Assembly (NCBI GenBank): GCA_002469895.1
Contig: DKOA01000046.1
Coordinates: 15,939-79,938, forward strand
Reading direction: 5' to 3'
Length of the DNA stretch: 64,000 nt
From: Opitutia bacterium UBA7374
Lineage (GTDB): Bacteria > Verrucomicrobiota > Verrucomicrobiia > Opitutales > Coraliomargaritaceae
Position 1 is the first letter of the stretch. Each line of letters begins with the position of its first letter. Positions 44,543-54,534 of the stretch are shown in pieces. Both the position numbers and the translations under genes were made by a program. The notes beneath the pieces were generated by a model that was not told the DNA's origin, did not search any database, and saw only the letters and a program-made list of their open reading frames with translations.

Positions 44543-45250
44543 CTATTTTCTTCGCCAGAAAACGTAGCCCAGGACGGCCCCGCCTAAAAGGAGTGCATAA
44601 GTCGTTGATTCGGGGACTGTTGAAAGCGTAACAGACACATCGTCAACTCGAATATCGTGAGTGCTGTTGGTTGAAATCACTCCATCTCCTACAAAGCTCA
44701 TAAATTTTATATGAAGTAAACCATCCTCAATGATCACAGGAGTAGGGTTCGTGAAAATTCTTTGGTTAACCCAACCACTGGCACCATTATTACTTGTAGA
44801 GCTGTAGCTAAGTTCAGTCCAAACAGAGTCAACACTTGCATCACTGACAGCAAAGTCAGAGCCTGAAGTGTAGTAAACTTTAAAGACGTCACTATCCATA
44901 CCGGAAAAATCTTTAATCGCCTCACTGGTAGCAAAACCAACAGAGAGATAAGCACCGTAAGATGCTGTATTAGCATTAATGTTATAGATAAGAAAACCTT
45001 CCGTATTGTCTGTAAGAAATACGTTATTACCTCCAGTTGCATCAGGATATTGGCCTGCAGAACCACCTGAAGTCCTAACGTCTGCATCTTCGATTGAGAG
45101 ATATTCAACTGAGTTATTATTATCTAATCCGGTATCATTCTCTAAAGAAAGTCTGCTGTCGCTGTCTCCAAAACCTTCTGTGAGGATAGTAGTAAAAGCA
45201 GCAAATGAACTAAGGGTAGTCGCTAAAAAAAATAGTAGGTATAATTTCAC
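44543..45250 (-). CDS. PEP-CTERM sorting-domain protein
   Basis: A 235-residue exported protein. The N-terminal signal is about 1-17 (MKLYLLFFLATTLSSFA). The mature part is acidic, rich in Ser, Asn, Asp and Gly and beta-strand-like (FTTILTEGFGDSDSRLS, DIRVDDVSVTLS). The C-terminus VPESTTYALLLGGAVLGY followed by FWRRK is a PEP-CTERM signal: a Pro-Glu motif, a hydrophobic helix and a basic end; the motif is PES rather than PEP. Such proteins are processed by exosortase and often relate to extracellular polysaccharide. No exosortase gene is in the window. Base composition is more AT-rich than the neighbouring housekeeping genes. Confidence 0.85.
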   Translation of the reverse strand: MKLYLLFFLATTLSSFAAFTTILTEGFGDSDSRLSLENDTGLDNNNSVEYLSIEDADVRTSGGSAGQYPDATGGNNVFLTDNTEGFLIYNINANTASYGAYLSVGFATSEAIKDFSGMDSDVFKVYYTSGSDFAVSDASVDSVWTELSYSSTSNNGASGWVNQRIFTNPTPVIIEDGLLHIKFMSFVGDGVISTNSTHDIRVDDVSVTLSTVPESTTYALLLGGAVLGYVFWRRK

Positions 45251-45771
<521 letters not shown>

Positions 45772-45873
45772 GTCCAATTGAGCGAAACATAAATGTGGCA
45801 TCGTTGCTTGAAGTCAAGCCTCTGGCGTGCTGTCTTGATGGTGCATTAGATTTGTAAAAGAGAGACTAAGATT

Positions 45874-46491
45874 ATGTTTACAGGAATCGTAGAAGAGACG
45901 GGTATTGTGCGTTCGTTTACTGAGCAGGAGCAGGCTTGGCGTTTGGTTTTGGATGCGGCTGTGGTGACCAAGGGCCTGCAACTGGGCGACAGTGTGGCGG
46001 TGAATGGCTGTTGCTTGACAGTGGTTGATTTTGCCGAGGATCGTTTAGAATTTGATCTGCTGGCACAAAGCGTACGTTTGACATCAATTGATGGCATCGG
46101 GCCGGGGGGACGGGTCAACTTGGAGCGGGCACTCCTCCCCACGACGCGAATGGGTGGGCATTTTGTTTCGGGTCATGTGGACGGTACAGGCGCGATCGCC
46201 ACGATTGAGCCGCGGGGCAAAGATGTGTACCTGCGAATAACGCCGGACCCGGAAATGTTGCGTTATGTTGTGGCCAAGGGCTGTGTCGCGGTCGACGGGA
46301 TTTCTCTGACAGTGGCAGAACTCGACGATACGGGGTTCAGTATCTGGCTTATCCCGCATACTCTGGAAGTAACCAACCTCGGGGATAAGCGAGCGGGGGA
46401 TCGGGTCAATCTGGAGTTTGACTTGCTGGCGAAGTATGTGGAGCGGCTTCTGGGGAAGGACGATGACTCGTCTTTAACTTGGATTGGCTAG
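45874..46491 (+). CDS. ribE: Riboflavin synthase, alpha subunit
   Basis: A 205-residue enzyme that dismutates two molecules of 6,7-dimethyl-8-ribityllumazine to riboflavin. Two homologous lumazine-binding barrels are visible: [15 protein letters not shown] with [14 protein letters not shown] (about 1-95), then [14 protein letters not shown] with [14 protein letters not shown] (about 96-195). The GHxVxGHVDG motif between them is diagnostic. No FMN riboswitch is evident in the 100 bp upstream. The 3' end overlaps the convergent aquaporin gene by 18 bp. Confidence 0.95.
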   Translation: MFTGIVEETGIVRSFTEQEQAWRLVLDAAVVTKGLQLGDSVAVNGCCLTVVDFAEDRLEFDLLAQSVRLTSIDGIGPGGRVNLERALLPTTRMGGHFVSGHVDGTGAIATIEPRGKDVYLRITPDPEMLRYVVAKGCVAVDGISLTVAELDDTGFSIWLIPHTLEVTNLGDKRAGDRVNLEFDLLAKYVERLLGKDDDSSLTWIG

Positions 46492-47112
46492 GCGCATGAC
46501 GCGGAAGAGGAGTCCGGCGGCTACGGCAGCCAGAGCCTGCACCAGGCAATAGAGGGGGAACGCGCTCCAGGGGATAAATCCGGCGATGCAGAGGAAAAGG
46601 GTAATGGCGGGATTAAAGGCAGCAAAAGAGATGGGCCCGACAGCATAGGCGCCAGCTCCGACAATGGCGCCGATGGCGATGCCGTAAAAGCCGTTGCCGA
46701 GATTCTTATGAGCAATTGCGACGTTCAGAATGACCCACATGAGAATGAACGTGAAGAGGCACTCGGCGAGGAGGGTTTTGCCCATTTCGAGTTCGATGGG
46801 GACCAGTTCCGCAAGTGCTTCCGGGTAGAGCAGCGGAAGGGTCCAGGCTGCCAGAATGGCACTGATAAAGATGGCAATCATATAGGGCAGTACGGCTTTA
46901 CCCGGGAGATCGCCTGCGCTGAAGTAGGTGATCGTGGTGGCGGGGTTGAAATGTGCCTTGGAGATATGACCGCAGGCGTAGACGAGGGCAGCGAGGCCGA
47001 TCGTCACCGCGAGTGGGGTGAAGTCACCTGCTCCGGGGGGCAGGGCGCAGAGTCCGATGATCAGTGCGAGGAAGTAGGTGCCGATGACTTCTGCAATGAG
47101 GATATTTTTCAT
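46474..47112 (-). CDS. MIP/aquaporin family channel, arsenic-operon linked
   Basis: About 212 residues from ATG 47112 ([20 protein letters not shown]). Two half-helix signatures are present: [17 protein letters not shown] and [14 protein letters not shown], both NPA, within six helices. It lies 55 bp downstream of arsC. Aquaglyceroporins in ars operons (AqpS type) let arsenite leave the cell after arsenate reduction, and this is the likely role here, although selectivity cannot be read by eye. Longer upstream frames to 47520 run antisense-like through arsC and are rejected. The last 18 bp overlap ribE. Confidence 0.87.
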   Translation of the reverse strand: MKNILIAEVIGTYFLALIIGLCALPPGAGDFTPLAVTIGLAALVYACGHISKAHFNPATTITYFSAGDLPGKAVLPYMIAIFISAILAAWTLPLLYPEALAELVPIELEMGKTLLAECLFTFILMWVILNVAIAHKNLGNGFYGIAIGAIVGAGAYAVGPISFAAFNPAITLFLCIAGFIPWSAFPLYCLVQALAAVAAGLLFRVMRLANPS

Positions 47113-47167
47113 AGTGGATGCGTCTCTACTCTCGTGTTCGTTTTGATTGTCCGGTTTTAAATGGGCT

Positions 47168-47626
47168 TTATGAAGATGCTGGTAGGGTGGCCTGACGGTA
47201 GCCGGCGGCATAAGCTTCAAAAACAAGTTTGATTTGATCGCGGATGCGGCGGAAAGCATCGAGTTCGGATTCGCCGGGTCGCATGGCGTGAGGGGGGTCT
47301 TCAAAGCCCCAGTGGTAGCGTTGGCTTTGTCCGGGAAAGATGGGACAGGCTTGATCGGCATTGCCGCAAACGGTGATGACGGTGTCGATGCCGCTATCGA
47401 GGTACTGCTCGAGAGGATCAGAGGTATGTTGACTGGCGTCGTAGCCAATTTCGTTGAGGGCTTCGATGGCGAGTGGGTGGACTTCGCCCTTGGGCTTGGA
47501 GCCGGCGCTGAAGACTTCAAAGAGGTCGCCCGCAGCAGCGCGGAGGATGCCTTCGGCCATATGGCTGCGGCAGGAGTTGCCGGTGCAGAGGATGAGTACT
47601 TTGGGTTTGGTCATGGTCGAATTCAT
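47168..47626 (-). CDS. arsC: Arsenate reductase, thioredoxin-coupled LMW-phosphatase type
   Basis: A 152-residue protein with the phosphatase-type loop [19 protein letters not shown] (CTGNSCRS, catalytic Cys near 14). It also has the further redox cysteines of this class in [17 protein letters not shown] and the catalytic Asp region GFEDPPHAM. It reduces arsenate to arsenite with thioredoxin. The first four residues (MNST) may be an extension; MTKPKV is an alternative start. Between the permease gene and the aquaporin gene on the same strand. Confidence 0.93.
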   Translation of the reverse strand: MNSTMTKPKVLILCTGNSCRSHMAEGILRAAAGDLFEVFSAGSKPKGEVHPLAIEALNEIGYDASQHTSDPLEQYLDSGIDTVITVCGNADQACPIFPGQSQRYHWGFEDPPHAMRPGESELDAFRRIRDQIKLVFEAYAAGYRQATLPASS

Positions 47627-47645
47627 TGTCGAAGGTTGGTATTTA

Positions 47646-48608
47646 TTAAAGAAATTGTGCGATTAGATTGAGGAAGTACCCGGTGAAGATAATCGCCAGA
47701 GTCGTCATGCCGAAGTAGATGCCGATGAGTTGGAGCTGCATGGTACGGCGCAACATAATGGCTTCGGGCAGGCTGAGAGCGGCCATAGCCATCATAAAGG
47801 CGAGGGCCGTGCCGAGTGGGATACCTTTGTTAAAGAGGACTACGGCAATGGGAACAATAGCGGCACAACTGCCATACATAGGCACGCCTAAAGTCGTAGC
47901 GATGGGCACGGAAAAGAGGCCGGTCGCCTGCATTAAGTTGTGGATGGTCTCCTGTGGCACATAGTTGTGAATGAAGGCCCCGACACCGACGCCAATGATG
48001 ACCCAGAGCCAGATTTGCCGGATGACGGTAATGGCTTCCTTTAATCCGTAGCGCAAACGGGTGCTCAGGGTGTGCTTGAAGGCTGCTTCTTCATCGTCAA
48101 TACCTTCGGCCATGTCCTTCTCAAGATAACGATGTAAATGCATCTTTCCAAGCAGGGCACCGGCTGTAGTGCCGATGAAGAGCCCACTGCTGACGTAGGC
48201 AATCGTTACCGGCAGTCCGAATTCGCCGACCATGAGGATGACGAGGTATTCGTTGATGATCGGGGAGGTGAGGAGAAAGGAGAAGGTAACGCCGAGCGGA
48301 ACTCCGGCCTTGAGCAGGCTGATAAAAAGAGGGATGGAGGAGCAAGAGCAGAAGGGGGTGATCGCACCGAAGAGCGCGGCGATAAAATTCCCCCAAAGAC
48401 CGCCACGGCTCATCCATGCCTTGAGTCGCTCTTGTGGCAACCAGGTACGGATAAAGCCGATCATAAAGATCATCACGGCAAGCAGGAAAAAGATCTTTAG
48501 CGTATCGTTGAGAAAGAACTGAAGGGCTTGTCCAAACCGGGCATCCGGATCGAGGCCGAACCATTGGTAGACAATTGTATCGGACAGTTGCTGGAGAAGA
48601 GCACTCAC
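47646..48608 (-). CDS. ArsP-type permease (DUF318)
   Basis: A 320-residue integral membrane protein with about eight to ten helices. The family signature [20 protein letters not shown] (about 88-107), with adjacent cysteines, is present, followed by [21 protein letters not shown] second [20 protein letters not shown] holds another conserved cysteine. Members export methylarsenite or other trivalent arsenicals, some with arsenite. It lies between a small Cys-rich gene and arsC in the ars operon, so export of arsenic is the natural role. Confidence 0.88.
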   Translation of the reverse strand: MSALLQQLSDTIVYQWFGLDPDARFGQALQFFLNDTLKIFFLLAVMIFMIGFIRTWLPQERLKAWMSRGGLWGNFIAALFGAITPFCSCSSIPLFISLLKAGVPLGVTFSFLLTSPIINEYLVILMVGEFGLPVTIAYVSSGLFIGTTAGALLGKMHLHRYLEKDMAEGIDDEEAAFKHTLSTRLRYGLKEAITVIRQIWLWVIIGVGVGAFIHNYVPQETIHNLMQATGLFSVPIATTLGVPMYGSCAAIVPIAVVLFNKGIPLGTALAFMMAMAALSLPEAIMLRRTMQLQLIGIYFGMTTLAIIFTGYFLNLIAQFL

Positions 48609-48613
48609 TTTGC

Positions 48614-48787
48614 TTAACAGCAGTTGCCGTCTTTCTTACTGTTTTCAGAACAGCAGGCATTATCTGCCTGTTTATCGGCCTTTTCTTTCATCGATTGATC
48701 CAGCTTAGTGAATATCCGTTGGAAGAATCCTGGCTTCGTATCGTTCAGTGCGGTTGGTTTGAGTTTGTCTGGGTTTGTATCGTTCAT
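48614..48787 (-). CDS. Small Cys-rich protein of the ars operon, 57 residues
   Basis: ATG 48787 opens a 57-residue frame ending 5 bp before the permease start. The N-terminal part is basic and amphipathic ([20 protein letters not shown]), and the C-terminus has two CC pairs in [14 protein letters not shown]. Proteins of this plan occur beside ArsP-type permeases. Trivalent arsenic binds thiol triplets, so a metalloid-carrier or donor role is plausible, but the function is not established here. An upstream in-frame extension into arsR is rejected because MNDTNPDK follows the arsR stop closely. Confidence 0.75.
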   Translation of the reverse strand: MNDTNPDKLKPTALNDTKPGFFQRIFTKLDQSMKEKADKQADNACCSENSKKDGNCC

Positions 48788-48800
48788 AGGAAGAGTTTTT

Positions 48801-49202
48801 TTAGCAGCAGCCAATCGATTCACAGACCGGTTTAGGGCAATCGTCGGGATCAGTGGAAATACGCCGTACAAGTTCCAGACGGGCGATGAGGTCGCCCTGT
48901 AGCTCCGGGCAATCGGCTGCGTTGAGATATGAGAGATTGGCACAAAGGAGCCCGTTAACCGGTTCTTTCAAGCGATAGATCATCCAAGTTCCTTGGCGGG
49001 TTGCGGTGATCAGATCGAGTTGCTTGATCAGGCCGAGTTGCTTGGAAATATGAACTTGTGTGGTCTCCAGAATTTCCTGGATATGGCAGACGCAGAGCGG
49101 CCCTGCAGTCAGTAGATTGAGGATGCGCAAGCGCATCGGATCGGCGAGGCACTTTAGTATGCTGGAGATTTGTACGGTTTCGATGATTCGTATATTCCAA
49201 AT
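48801..49202 (-). CDS. arsR: ArsR-family arsenic-responsive repressor, non-canonical start
   Basis: A winged-helix repressor. From ATG 49136 the product is 111 residues, with [12 protein letters not shown] (the ELCVCDL-type arsenite site), the recognition helix [18 protein letters not shown] segment, and a C-terminal [12 protein letters not shown] cluster. Family members have a helix before this ATG. Here the frame stays open upstream to 49202 and encodes exactly that helix ([20 protein letters not shown]), but with no ATG, GTG or TTG: only ATT 49202, ATA 49193 or ATC codons. So the true start is probably non-canonical, or the gene makes a truncated form. I annotate the whole open frame. Operator-like repeat lies just upstream. 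Confidence 0.8.
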   Translation of the reverse strand: MWNIRIIETVQISSILKCLADPMRLRILNLLTAGPLCVCHIQEILETTQVHISKQLGLIKQLDLITATRQGTWMIYRLKEPVNGLLCANLSYLNAADCPELQGDLIARLELVRRISTDPDDCPKPVCESIGCC

Positions 49203-49204
49203 TT

Positions 49205-49230
49205 ATTATATACTGTAAAGAGTATATAAT
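49205..49230. promoter_or_regulatory. ArsR operator with bidirectional promoter elements
   Basis: ATTATATACT (49205-49214) and AGTATATAAT (49221-49230) form a perfect 10-bp inverted repeat around a 6-bp centre. Each arm contains a TATAAT reading outward: + strand 49225-49230 toward cstA, minus strand 49210-49205 toward arsR. ArsR dimers bind repeats of this kind between arsR and its divergent neighbour. -35 boxes are weak by eye. Confidence 0.8.
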
Positions 49231-49289
49231 GAGTCTGAAGGTGCTTCATGAATGATTGAAATTTTATTTTCGGCTGCTTGTCTATTTGC

Positions 49290-50903
49290 ATGCTCGTTAC
49301 CCTGTTACTCTTGTCGGCCTTGTTGCTCCTGCTGGGCTACCGATTTTACGGTCGGTTTCTGGAGCGGCGTTGCGGGGTCGATCCGGATCGTCCGACGCCG
49401 GCTTGTGAAGTGAATGACGGGGTGGACTATGTGCCGACCTCTGTACCGGTGCTCTTCGGGCATCATTTTTCTTCAATTGCCGGAGCCGGTCCCATTGTGG
49501 GGCCAATTATTGCAGCTTCGATCTTTGGCTGGCTGCCCACATGGTTGTGGATTCTGGTTGGAGCGATATTTGTCGGAGGGGTGCATGATTTTGGGAGTAC
49601 TTTGATGTCTTTGCGGCAGGGTGGGCGTTCGATTACATCGACTTGTCGTCGGCTCGTCGGTGAGCGTACAGGTCAACTGTTTCTCTGGTTTGTCTTGTTG
49701 GCTTTGGTCTATGTCATCGTAGTCTTTTTAGACCTCACGGTTTCGGGCTTTCAGGGGCAGTCGGCGGTGGCAACGGCCTCGGGTTGGTTTATACTTACGG
49801 CACTCCTCTTCGGCTGGGTTTTGCGTCGTCGTCTTCTACCTGCGGGCTTGGCCGTGGCCCTTTTTATCCTACTGACCTATGGTGGGCTTTGGGTGGGTGT
49901 CTCTTTTCCCGCACCGGCACTGGATAAGCCGGTTTGGATCGGGTTGGTGCTGCTCTATTGTTATGTTGCGGCGATCCTTCCGGTGGGGACGCTGATGCAG
50001 CCGAGAGATTTCCTGAGTGCGACTTTTCTGTATGCGATCTTGCTCTTTGGGGTCCTTGGAATGTTGGTCCGCGGGGGCGGAATGGATCTGCCGGTATTTG
50101 CCGGCTTTGAGCCAAAGGATCTGCAGTATTTGGCACCCTTTCTTTTCATTACGGTGGCTTGTGGCGCCTGCAGTGGCTTTCATAGCGTAGTCAGTAGTGG
50201 AACGACATCGAAGCAGTTACGCACGGAGCGGGATGTGAAGAAAGTGGCTTATGGGGCAATGCTGGTGGAGGGGCTTCTGGCAGTATTTGCGCTCGGTTGC
50301 GTAGGTGTGGTCGGGGGGTTTACGGGTAGCCCGGTGGAGGCGTTCTCCCGGGGGGCCTCTCTCTTTTTCTCCGCACTTGGTTTGCCGTTGGAGTTGGGGC
50401 TGGCTTTTGCCTCGCTGGCGGTGAGTACCTTTTTACTGACATCGCTCGATACCTGTACCCGTCTGACTCGTTTTCTTTTAGAGGAGTTGTTGGATCGCCG
50501 GAACCGTTGGACCCGGTTTGGGGGTACTTTTATTGTGCTGTTGCTTCCGGCAGCAGCAGTCTTCGGCACATTCACGGGACCGGAGGGGCAATTGATACCG
50601 GCATGGAAGGCGGTCTGGCCGCTCTTTGGTGCAACTAATCAGTTGTTGGCGGCACTGGCTTTAACCACTTTTCTGGTCTTTTTAAGAGATCGCCGGATTG
50701 CTTTCGGCTTCGCACTCTGGCCGACGCTTTTCATGGTGGCCATGCCGATGCTGGCACTCGCTTTGATGGTGGTGGAGCACGGGCCGATGAGCTTGCTCGG
50801 GGGGATCGCTTGCGCGATGTTGGCTTTGGGGCTTTATGTCAGCGTGATGTCGCTACGCTTCGTCTTTACCCCGTCAACTCCAGCAGCTTCAGTGGAGGCC
50901 TGA
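49290..50903 (+). CDS. cstA: Carbon starvation protein CstA family transporter
   Basis: A polytopic membrane protein of about 537 residues with the CstA pattern: [35 protein letters not shown] (the [17 protein letters not shown] signature), [19 protein letters not shown], and [18 protein letters not shown]. Members import peptides or pyruvate. ATG 49290 follows a TTG at 49278 that would add four residues. It is divergent from the ars operon across the operator-like repeat, so it may be under ArsR control. That link is inferred from position. Confidence 0.88.
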   Translation: MLVTLLLLSALLLLLGYRFYGRFLERRCGVDPDRPTPACEVNDGVDYVPTSVPVLFGHHFSSIAGAGPIVGPIIAASIFGWLPTWLWILVGAIFVGGVHDFGSTLMSLRQGGRSITSTCRRLVGERTGQLFLWFVLLALVYVIVVFLDLTVSGFQGQSAVATASGWFILTALLFGWVLRRRLLPAGLAVALFILLTYGGLWVGVSFPAPALDKPVWIGLVLLYCYVAAILPVGTLMQPRDFLSATFLYAILLFGVLGMLVRGGGMDLPVFAGFEPKDLQYLAPFLFITVACGACSGFHSVVSSGTTSKQLRTERDVKKVAYGAMLVEGLLAVFALGCVGVVGGFTGSPVEAFSRGASLFFSALGLPLELGLAFASLAVSTFLLTSLDTCTRLTRFLLEELLDRRNRWTRFGGTFIVLLLPAAAVFGTFTGPEGQLIPAWKAVWPLFGATNQLLAALALTTFLVFLRDRRIAFGFALWPTLFMVAMPMLALALMVVEHGPMSLLGGIACAMLALGLYVSVMSLRFVFTPSTPAASVEA

Positions 50904-50937
50904 GCGATGCGTTTACACCGGGTCTTGGCGGCGTTGT

Positions 50938-52224
50938 TCAGACTAGTTCAGAGATAGAGCCAAAGCCGGGATCAAAGAGCCGTTTGTAGATACGCACGGC
51001 CTGTCCATCAGTTAGTCCGGCAATAAAATCACAAAGCCTGCGCATGCGTGCGCGTGGTTCGGTTTCGTTGTCGATCAGTTGACGCACGGCATCGGGAAGA
51101 ATTTTCAGTCGTTGGTTGTTGTTTCCGGTAGCGTGCTCTTTGAGGGCATAGAAGAGTTTCTCCAGAAGGTATCCACCCTTGAATTCGATTTGCTGAATTT
51201 GAGTGGAACGAAAGATGAGATCGAGCGCCATTCGCTTATAAAGACGGCTCTCAATTTCTACGGCTGAATCAACTTGTAGGTCGAATGCGTGTCGATGGGT
51301 TTGCTCGCTAAGGAAGCCCCGGCGGGGATGGAGGGTACATCCATGGACAAATTTACCGATACGGCTGCCAAAGTAGGGCTCGTAGCTACCTTTGTGAATG
51401 GTCGAGCAGAGTTTATCGATATGGTCGGTTTCTTCTTGGCTCAGTTCCTGATTTTGCGCCCATTCCCGGATGCTGCCGACGGTGATGTAGCGCGCGTGAA
51501 TGCCATCGACAATGTCGTGTAGGGAGTAGGCGGTGTCGTCGGCCCAATCCATGATCTGGCATTCGATACTTTTCAATGAATTGATTGCTTTGGGAGCAGT
51601 GAGCTCGGGAGGGCGGGGTTCCTTTGCGGTGACGGCGTCGCGCCAATCGACCTGCTCATCGTAAATAAAATGATGGTTCGGGGCCTGACCCGTATCCTCC
51701 AGCCATTCGCTGTGTAGTGCTTTGTACTTGAGGACACCATCCAGGAGGGCACGCGTTGGGGCAATTCCCTTAGTTCGGCTGGGACGCTCGTAGAGGAGTT
51801 CGGTGAGGATACGCAGGGTCTGGGCATTGCCCTCAAAGCCACCTTCCTCGGCCATCAACTGATTGAGTTTGCGTTCTCCGATGTGGCCGAAGGGTGGATG
51901 CCCGAGATCGTGGGCAAGACAGATGGCTTCAGTGAGGTCGGGATCGATGTAAAAGTCCGCCTCTAGGTGAGCGCTTGTGCTTTGTAGGTACTGGCAGATA
52001 GAGCGACCGATTTTGGCCACTTCGATGGAGTGTGTCAGGCGGGTGCGATAGAAGTCATATTCTCCCGACTGGAAGACCTGTGTCTTGGATTGGAGCTTCC
52101 GGAAAGGGTAAGCAAAAATGATACGGTCTCGCTCAATTTGGAAGGCGTTGCGGTACTCTTCTTCAGCGCAAGGAGTTTCGGGGAAGCGCTGGAGGTCGAA
52201 GTCGCTGTAAAATGAGTTTTGCAT
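50938..52224 (-). CDS. dgt: dGTPase-like deoxynucleoside triphosphohydrolase
   Basis: About 428 residues from ATG 52224 ([20 protein letters not shown]). HD-domain motifs: [37 protein letters not shown] with the first His, [20 protein letters not shown] with the HD pair, [15 protein letters not shown] and [17 protein letters not shown]. It hydrolyses dNTPs to nucleosides plus triphosphate. The start is put at 52224 because the longer frame runs 67 residues back across the divergent gene at 52283 and shows no family similarity. Confidence 0.92.
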   Translation of the reverse strand: MQNSFYSDFDLQRFPETPCAEEEYRNAFQIERDRIIFAYPFRKLQSKTQVFQSGEYDFYRTRLTHSIEVAKIGRSICQYLQSTSAHLEADFYIDPDLTEAICLAHDLGHPPFGHIGERKLNQLMAEEGGFEGNAQTLRILTELLYERPSRTKGIAPTRALLDGVLKYKALHSEWLEDTGQAPNHHFIYDEQVDWRDAVTAKEPRPPELTAPKAINSLKSIECQIMDWADDTAYSLHDIVDGIHARYITVGSIREWAQNQELSQEETDHIDKLCSTIHKGSYEPYFGSRIGKFVHGCTLHPRRGFLSEQTHRHAFDLQVDSAVEIESRLYKRMALDLIFRSTQIQQIEFKGGYLLEKLFYALKEHATGNNNQRLKILPDAVRQLIDNETEPRARMRRLCDFIAGLTDGQAVRIYKRLFDPGFGSISELV

Positions 52225-52282
52225 CCGAGGCTGGCTTCTGGTTCGGTTATCAGACTCAGACAGATATGTTGCTAACTGTTCA

Positions 52283-52921
52283 ATGATGAAATTACCTAAA
52301 ACCGACTTCTTTTTCCGGCTGGCTGGTTTGGTCAGCTTGTTTCTTTTCCTCAGCGCGCCGATGGAGGCGCGGATTGGAGAAAGCCAAGAATCGATTGAGC
52401 GCCGTTTGCTTGCCTCCGGAGGCATTGTTTACCGCGACGATCAGGTTAAGTCGAACCGCAGCCGTGGCCTGCCCTACCGGAAATATTTGGACTTCCTACC
52501 GGAAGAGACTGAAGTGCGTATTTACTTTAAGTCTTCTGATGGACGTAAGCCAAAATCATCTGATATGGAGGAGAGTAACATGTCTTCGGGTTGGGATATA
52601 CATGTTCTCTATGTCCGGGGTAAGTCGGTTCTCGAAGTGTACAAACGGAGTCAGTCGATGACTGATCCCGAGCTGAATCTTTTACTGACGCTCTTGGGGC
52701 AGGGCTCTTACTGGAAAAAGGTTAAGCCGAACCCCGAAGATACAGAAAGCCCGCCGTCGGCCTTTGGTTATACCATGTTGCGTTCTGACGGCATGGTGCG
52801 GGGCAAAAGTCTGGGAAGCGATCGGCTAATGGTTTTTGATGTGGCCTTTGATGTCGGGCTGGCTGAAATGGAGATAGCCGACGACTTGGAACGGGCGCCA
52901 GAGAGCGTCAACGGGTTCTAG
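52283..52921 (+). CDS. Secreted hypothetical protein
   Basis: A 212-residue protein with a signal peptide (about 1-30, [19 protein letters not shown]). The mature domain starts [20 protein letters not shown] and has a strand-rich middle ([40 protein letters not shown]) and an acidic end. The pattern of a short leading 'IGxSxxxIExRL' helix and a C-terminal beta region recalls small periplasmic SmpA/OmlA-like proteins only loosely. No firm family. It is divergent from dgt and upstream of the FAD oxidoreductase gene by about 90 bp. Confidence 0.7.
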   Translation: MMKLPKTDFFFRLAGLVSLFLFLSAPMEARIGESQESIERRLLASGGIVYRDDQVKSNRSRGLPYRKYLDFLPEETEVRIYFKSSDGRKPKSSDMEESNMSSGWDIHVLYVRGKSVLEVYKRSQSMTDPELNLLLTLLGQGSYWKKVKPNPEDTESPPSAFGYTMLRSDGMVRGKSLGSDRLMVFDVAFDVGLAEMEIADDLERAPESVNGF

Positions 52922-53008
52922 TCTGGCGCTTCGTTAACTTTTTGCCTTTGCCGGTTGAAAAATGGGCTTTCGGCGACTGTCTTAGTAAAGTAGATAACAG
53001 ATCAAATT

Positions 53009-54493
53009 ATGGCAAAAGATTGGCTAGCAGGAATAGAAGATACATACGATGTGGTCGTCATTGGTTCTGGCTTAGGCGGACTGACCGGCGCGAATTATCT
53101 GGCAAAGAACGGGCACAAGGTGTTGCTGCTGGAGCATCATTATCAGTTTGGTGGACTGGCGACTTGGTTTAAGCGCCCAGGGAGTCATGTCTTTGATATT
53201 TCACTGCATGGCTTTCCCTACGGCATGGTTAAGTCCTGCCGGAAGTATTGGACGCGGGAGATAGCGGACTCGATACACCAGCTCAAGGATGTACGCTTCA
53301 TTAACCCGCAGATGAATGTGTGGACGACTTTTGATCGTGATGATTTTACGCGTATTCTAGTAGAGGATTTTAAGGTGGATCGCGATCGAGTGGAGGCCTT
53401 TTACGTGCATCTCCGGCAGATGAACTTCTATGACGACAATACCCAGACGACGGGCGAGATGTTTGAGGAGTTCTTCCCCGGACGGACGGATGTGCACCGC
53501 TTATTGATGGAGCCAATTTCTTATGCCAATGGCTCGCACGTGAATGATCCGGCGATTACCTATGGGATTGTCTTCTCCAACTTTATGAGCAAGGGGGTAT
53601 TCACCTTTCAGGGCGGTACGGACACCTTGGTCAAAAAGATGGTCGCTGAATTGCAAAAGAATGGCTGTGAGGTGCGTAAGTGTGCTCTGGTTGAGGGAAT
53701 AGATGTGGAGGACGGTCGCGTCACCGGGGTTCGTGTACGGAGTCAAAATACAGGGGGCGAAGAATTTCCTCTGCGCACGGTGCGGTGCAAGGCGGTTCTT
53801 TCGAATGCCAACTTGCGCAGTACAATTGAACACATGGTGGGTGAGTCGAAGTTTGCCGGGGACTTTATGAAGGAGGCCCGTGCGGTTCGTAACAATACGA
53901 GTTCCTGCCAAGTCTACATGGGTATTCGCAAAGGGGAAAGCATCCCGAATATCGGTGATCTGGTATTTACCTCGAAAGCCCCCGAGTATAGCATTGATGA
54001 ATTGACATCGATCCAGACATCGAGCCACACCTTCTCCCTCTATTACCCGGAAACACGACCCCATCTGAAGGAGCCCCGCTATGCGGTGGTCGCTTCGCTG
54101 AACGCTCGGTGGGACGAGTGGAATTCACTGGACGAGGAAGCCTATGCGAGGGAAAAGCAGCGTTTGTGTGACGAATGCATAGCCAGCTTGGAAACTTTTA
54201 TTCCCGGCGTGCGGGATAAGATCGACCATATAGAGGCAGCGACTCCTCGGACGGTCAATCGCTACACTCGCTCCATGCAAGGCACTTCATTTGGGACAAA
54301 GTTTGAAGGCTTAAAAATCTCGATGGAACTCCCTCAGCAGGTGGGTGGGCTTTTTCATGCTGGTTCGGTTGGCATCATTATGTCCGGTTGGCTGGGTACG
54401 ATGAATTACGGGGTTATCGTGGCAAATAAGCTGGACAAGTGGCTCTATGAGCAGGCACGTCCGGCGACGGTCAGTACGGTTCACGCGGAGTAA
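53009..54493 (+). CDS. FAD-dependent oxidoreductase (phytoene desaturase/CrtISO-like)
   Basis: A 494-residue flavoprotein. The dinucleotide-binding motif [20 protein letters not shown] (about 16-35) ends with [16 protein letters not shown], the Glu and GG loop of the phytoene desaturase family. The FAD C-terminal motif is [21 protein letters not shown] fit with carotenoid isomerase/retinol saturase-like enzymes is suggested by [15 protein letters not shown] and by the fold length, but the substrate cannot be read. No carotenoid genes (crtB, crtE) are adjacent. Confidence 0.85.
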   Translation: MAKDWLAGIEDTYDVVVIGSGLGGLTGANYLAKNGHKVLLLEHHYQFGGLATWFKRPGSHVFDISLHGFPYGMVKSCRKYWTREIADSIHQLKDVRFINPQMNVWTTFDRDDFTRILVEDFKVDRDRVEAFYVHLRQMNFYDDNTQTTGEMFEEFFPGRTDVHRLLMEPISYANGSHVNDPAITYGIVFSNFMSKGVFTFQGGTDTLVKKMVAELQKNGCEVRKCALVEGIDVEDGRVTGVRVRSQNTGGEEFPLRTVRCKAVLSNANLRSTIEHMVGESKFAGDFMKEARAVRNNTSSCQVYMGIRKGESIPNIGDLVFTSKAPEYSIDELTSIQTSSHTFSLYYPETRPHLKEPRYAVVASLNARWDEWNSLDEEAYAREKQRLCDECIASLETFIPGVRDKIDHIEAATPRTVNRYTRSMQGTSFGTKFEGLKISMELPQQVGGLFHAGSVGIIMSGWLGTMNYGVIVANKLDKWLYEQARPATVSTVHAE

Positions 54494-54534
54494 GCATTTG
54501 GGCTTCCGCATGGGCCCATCTATATGTCAGCGAT

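Noticed and set aside
47113..47520. N-terminal extension of the aquaporin gene to 47520
   Set aside because: The extension is Ser/Pro/Ala-rich nonsense in a different frame of arsC; the channel begins at [11 protein letters not shown].
52225..52425. N-terminal extension of dgt to 52425
   Set aside because: It overlaps the divergent signal-peptide gene at 52283 and lacks family similarity.
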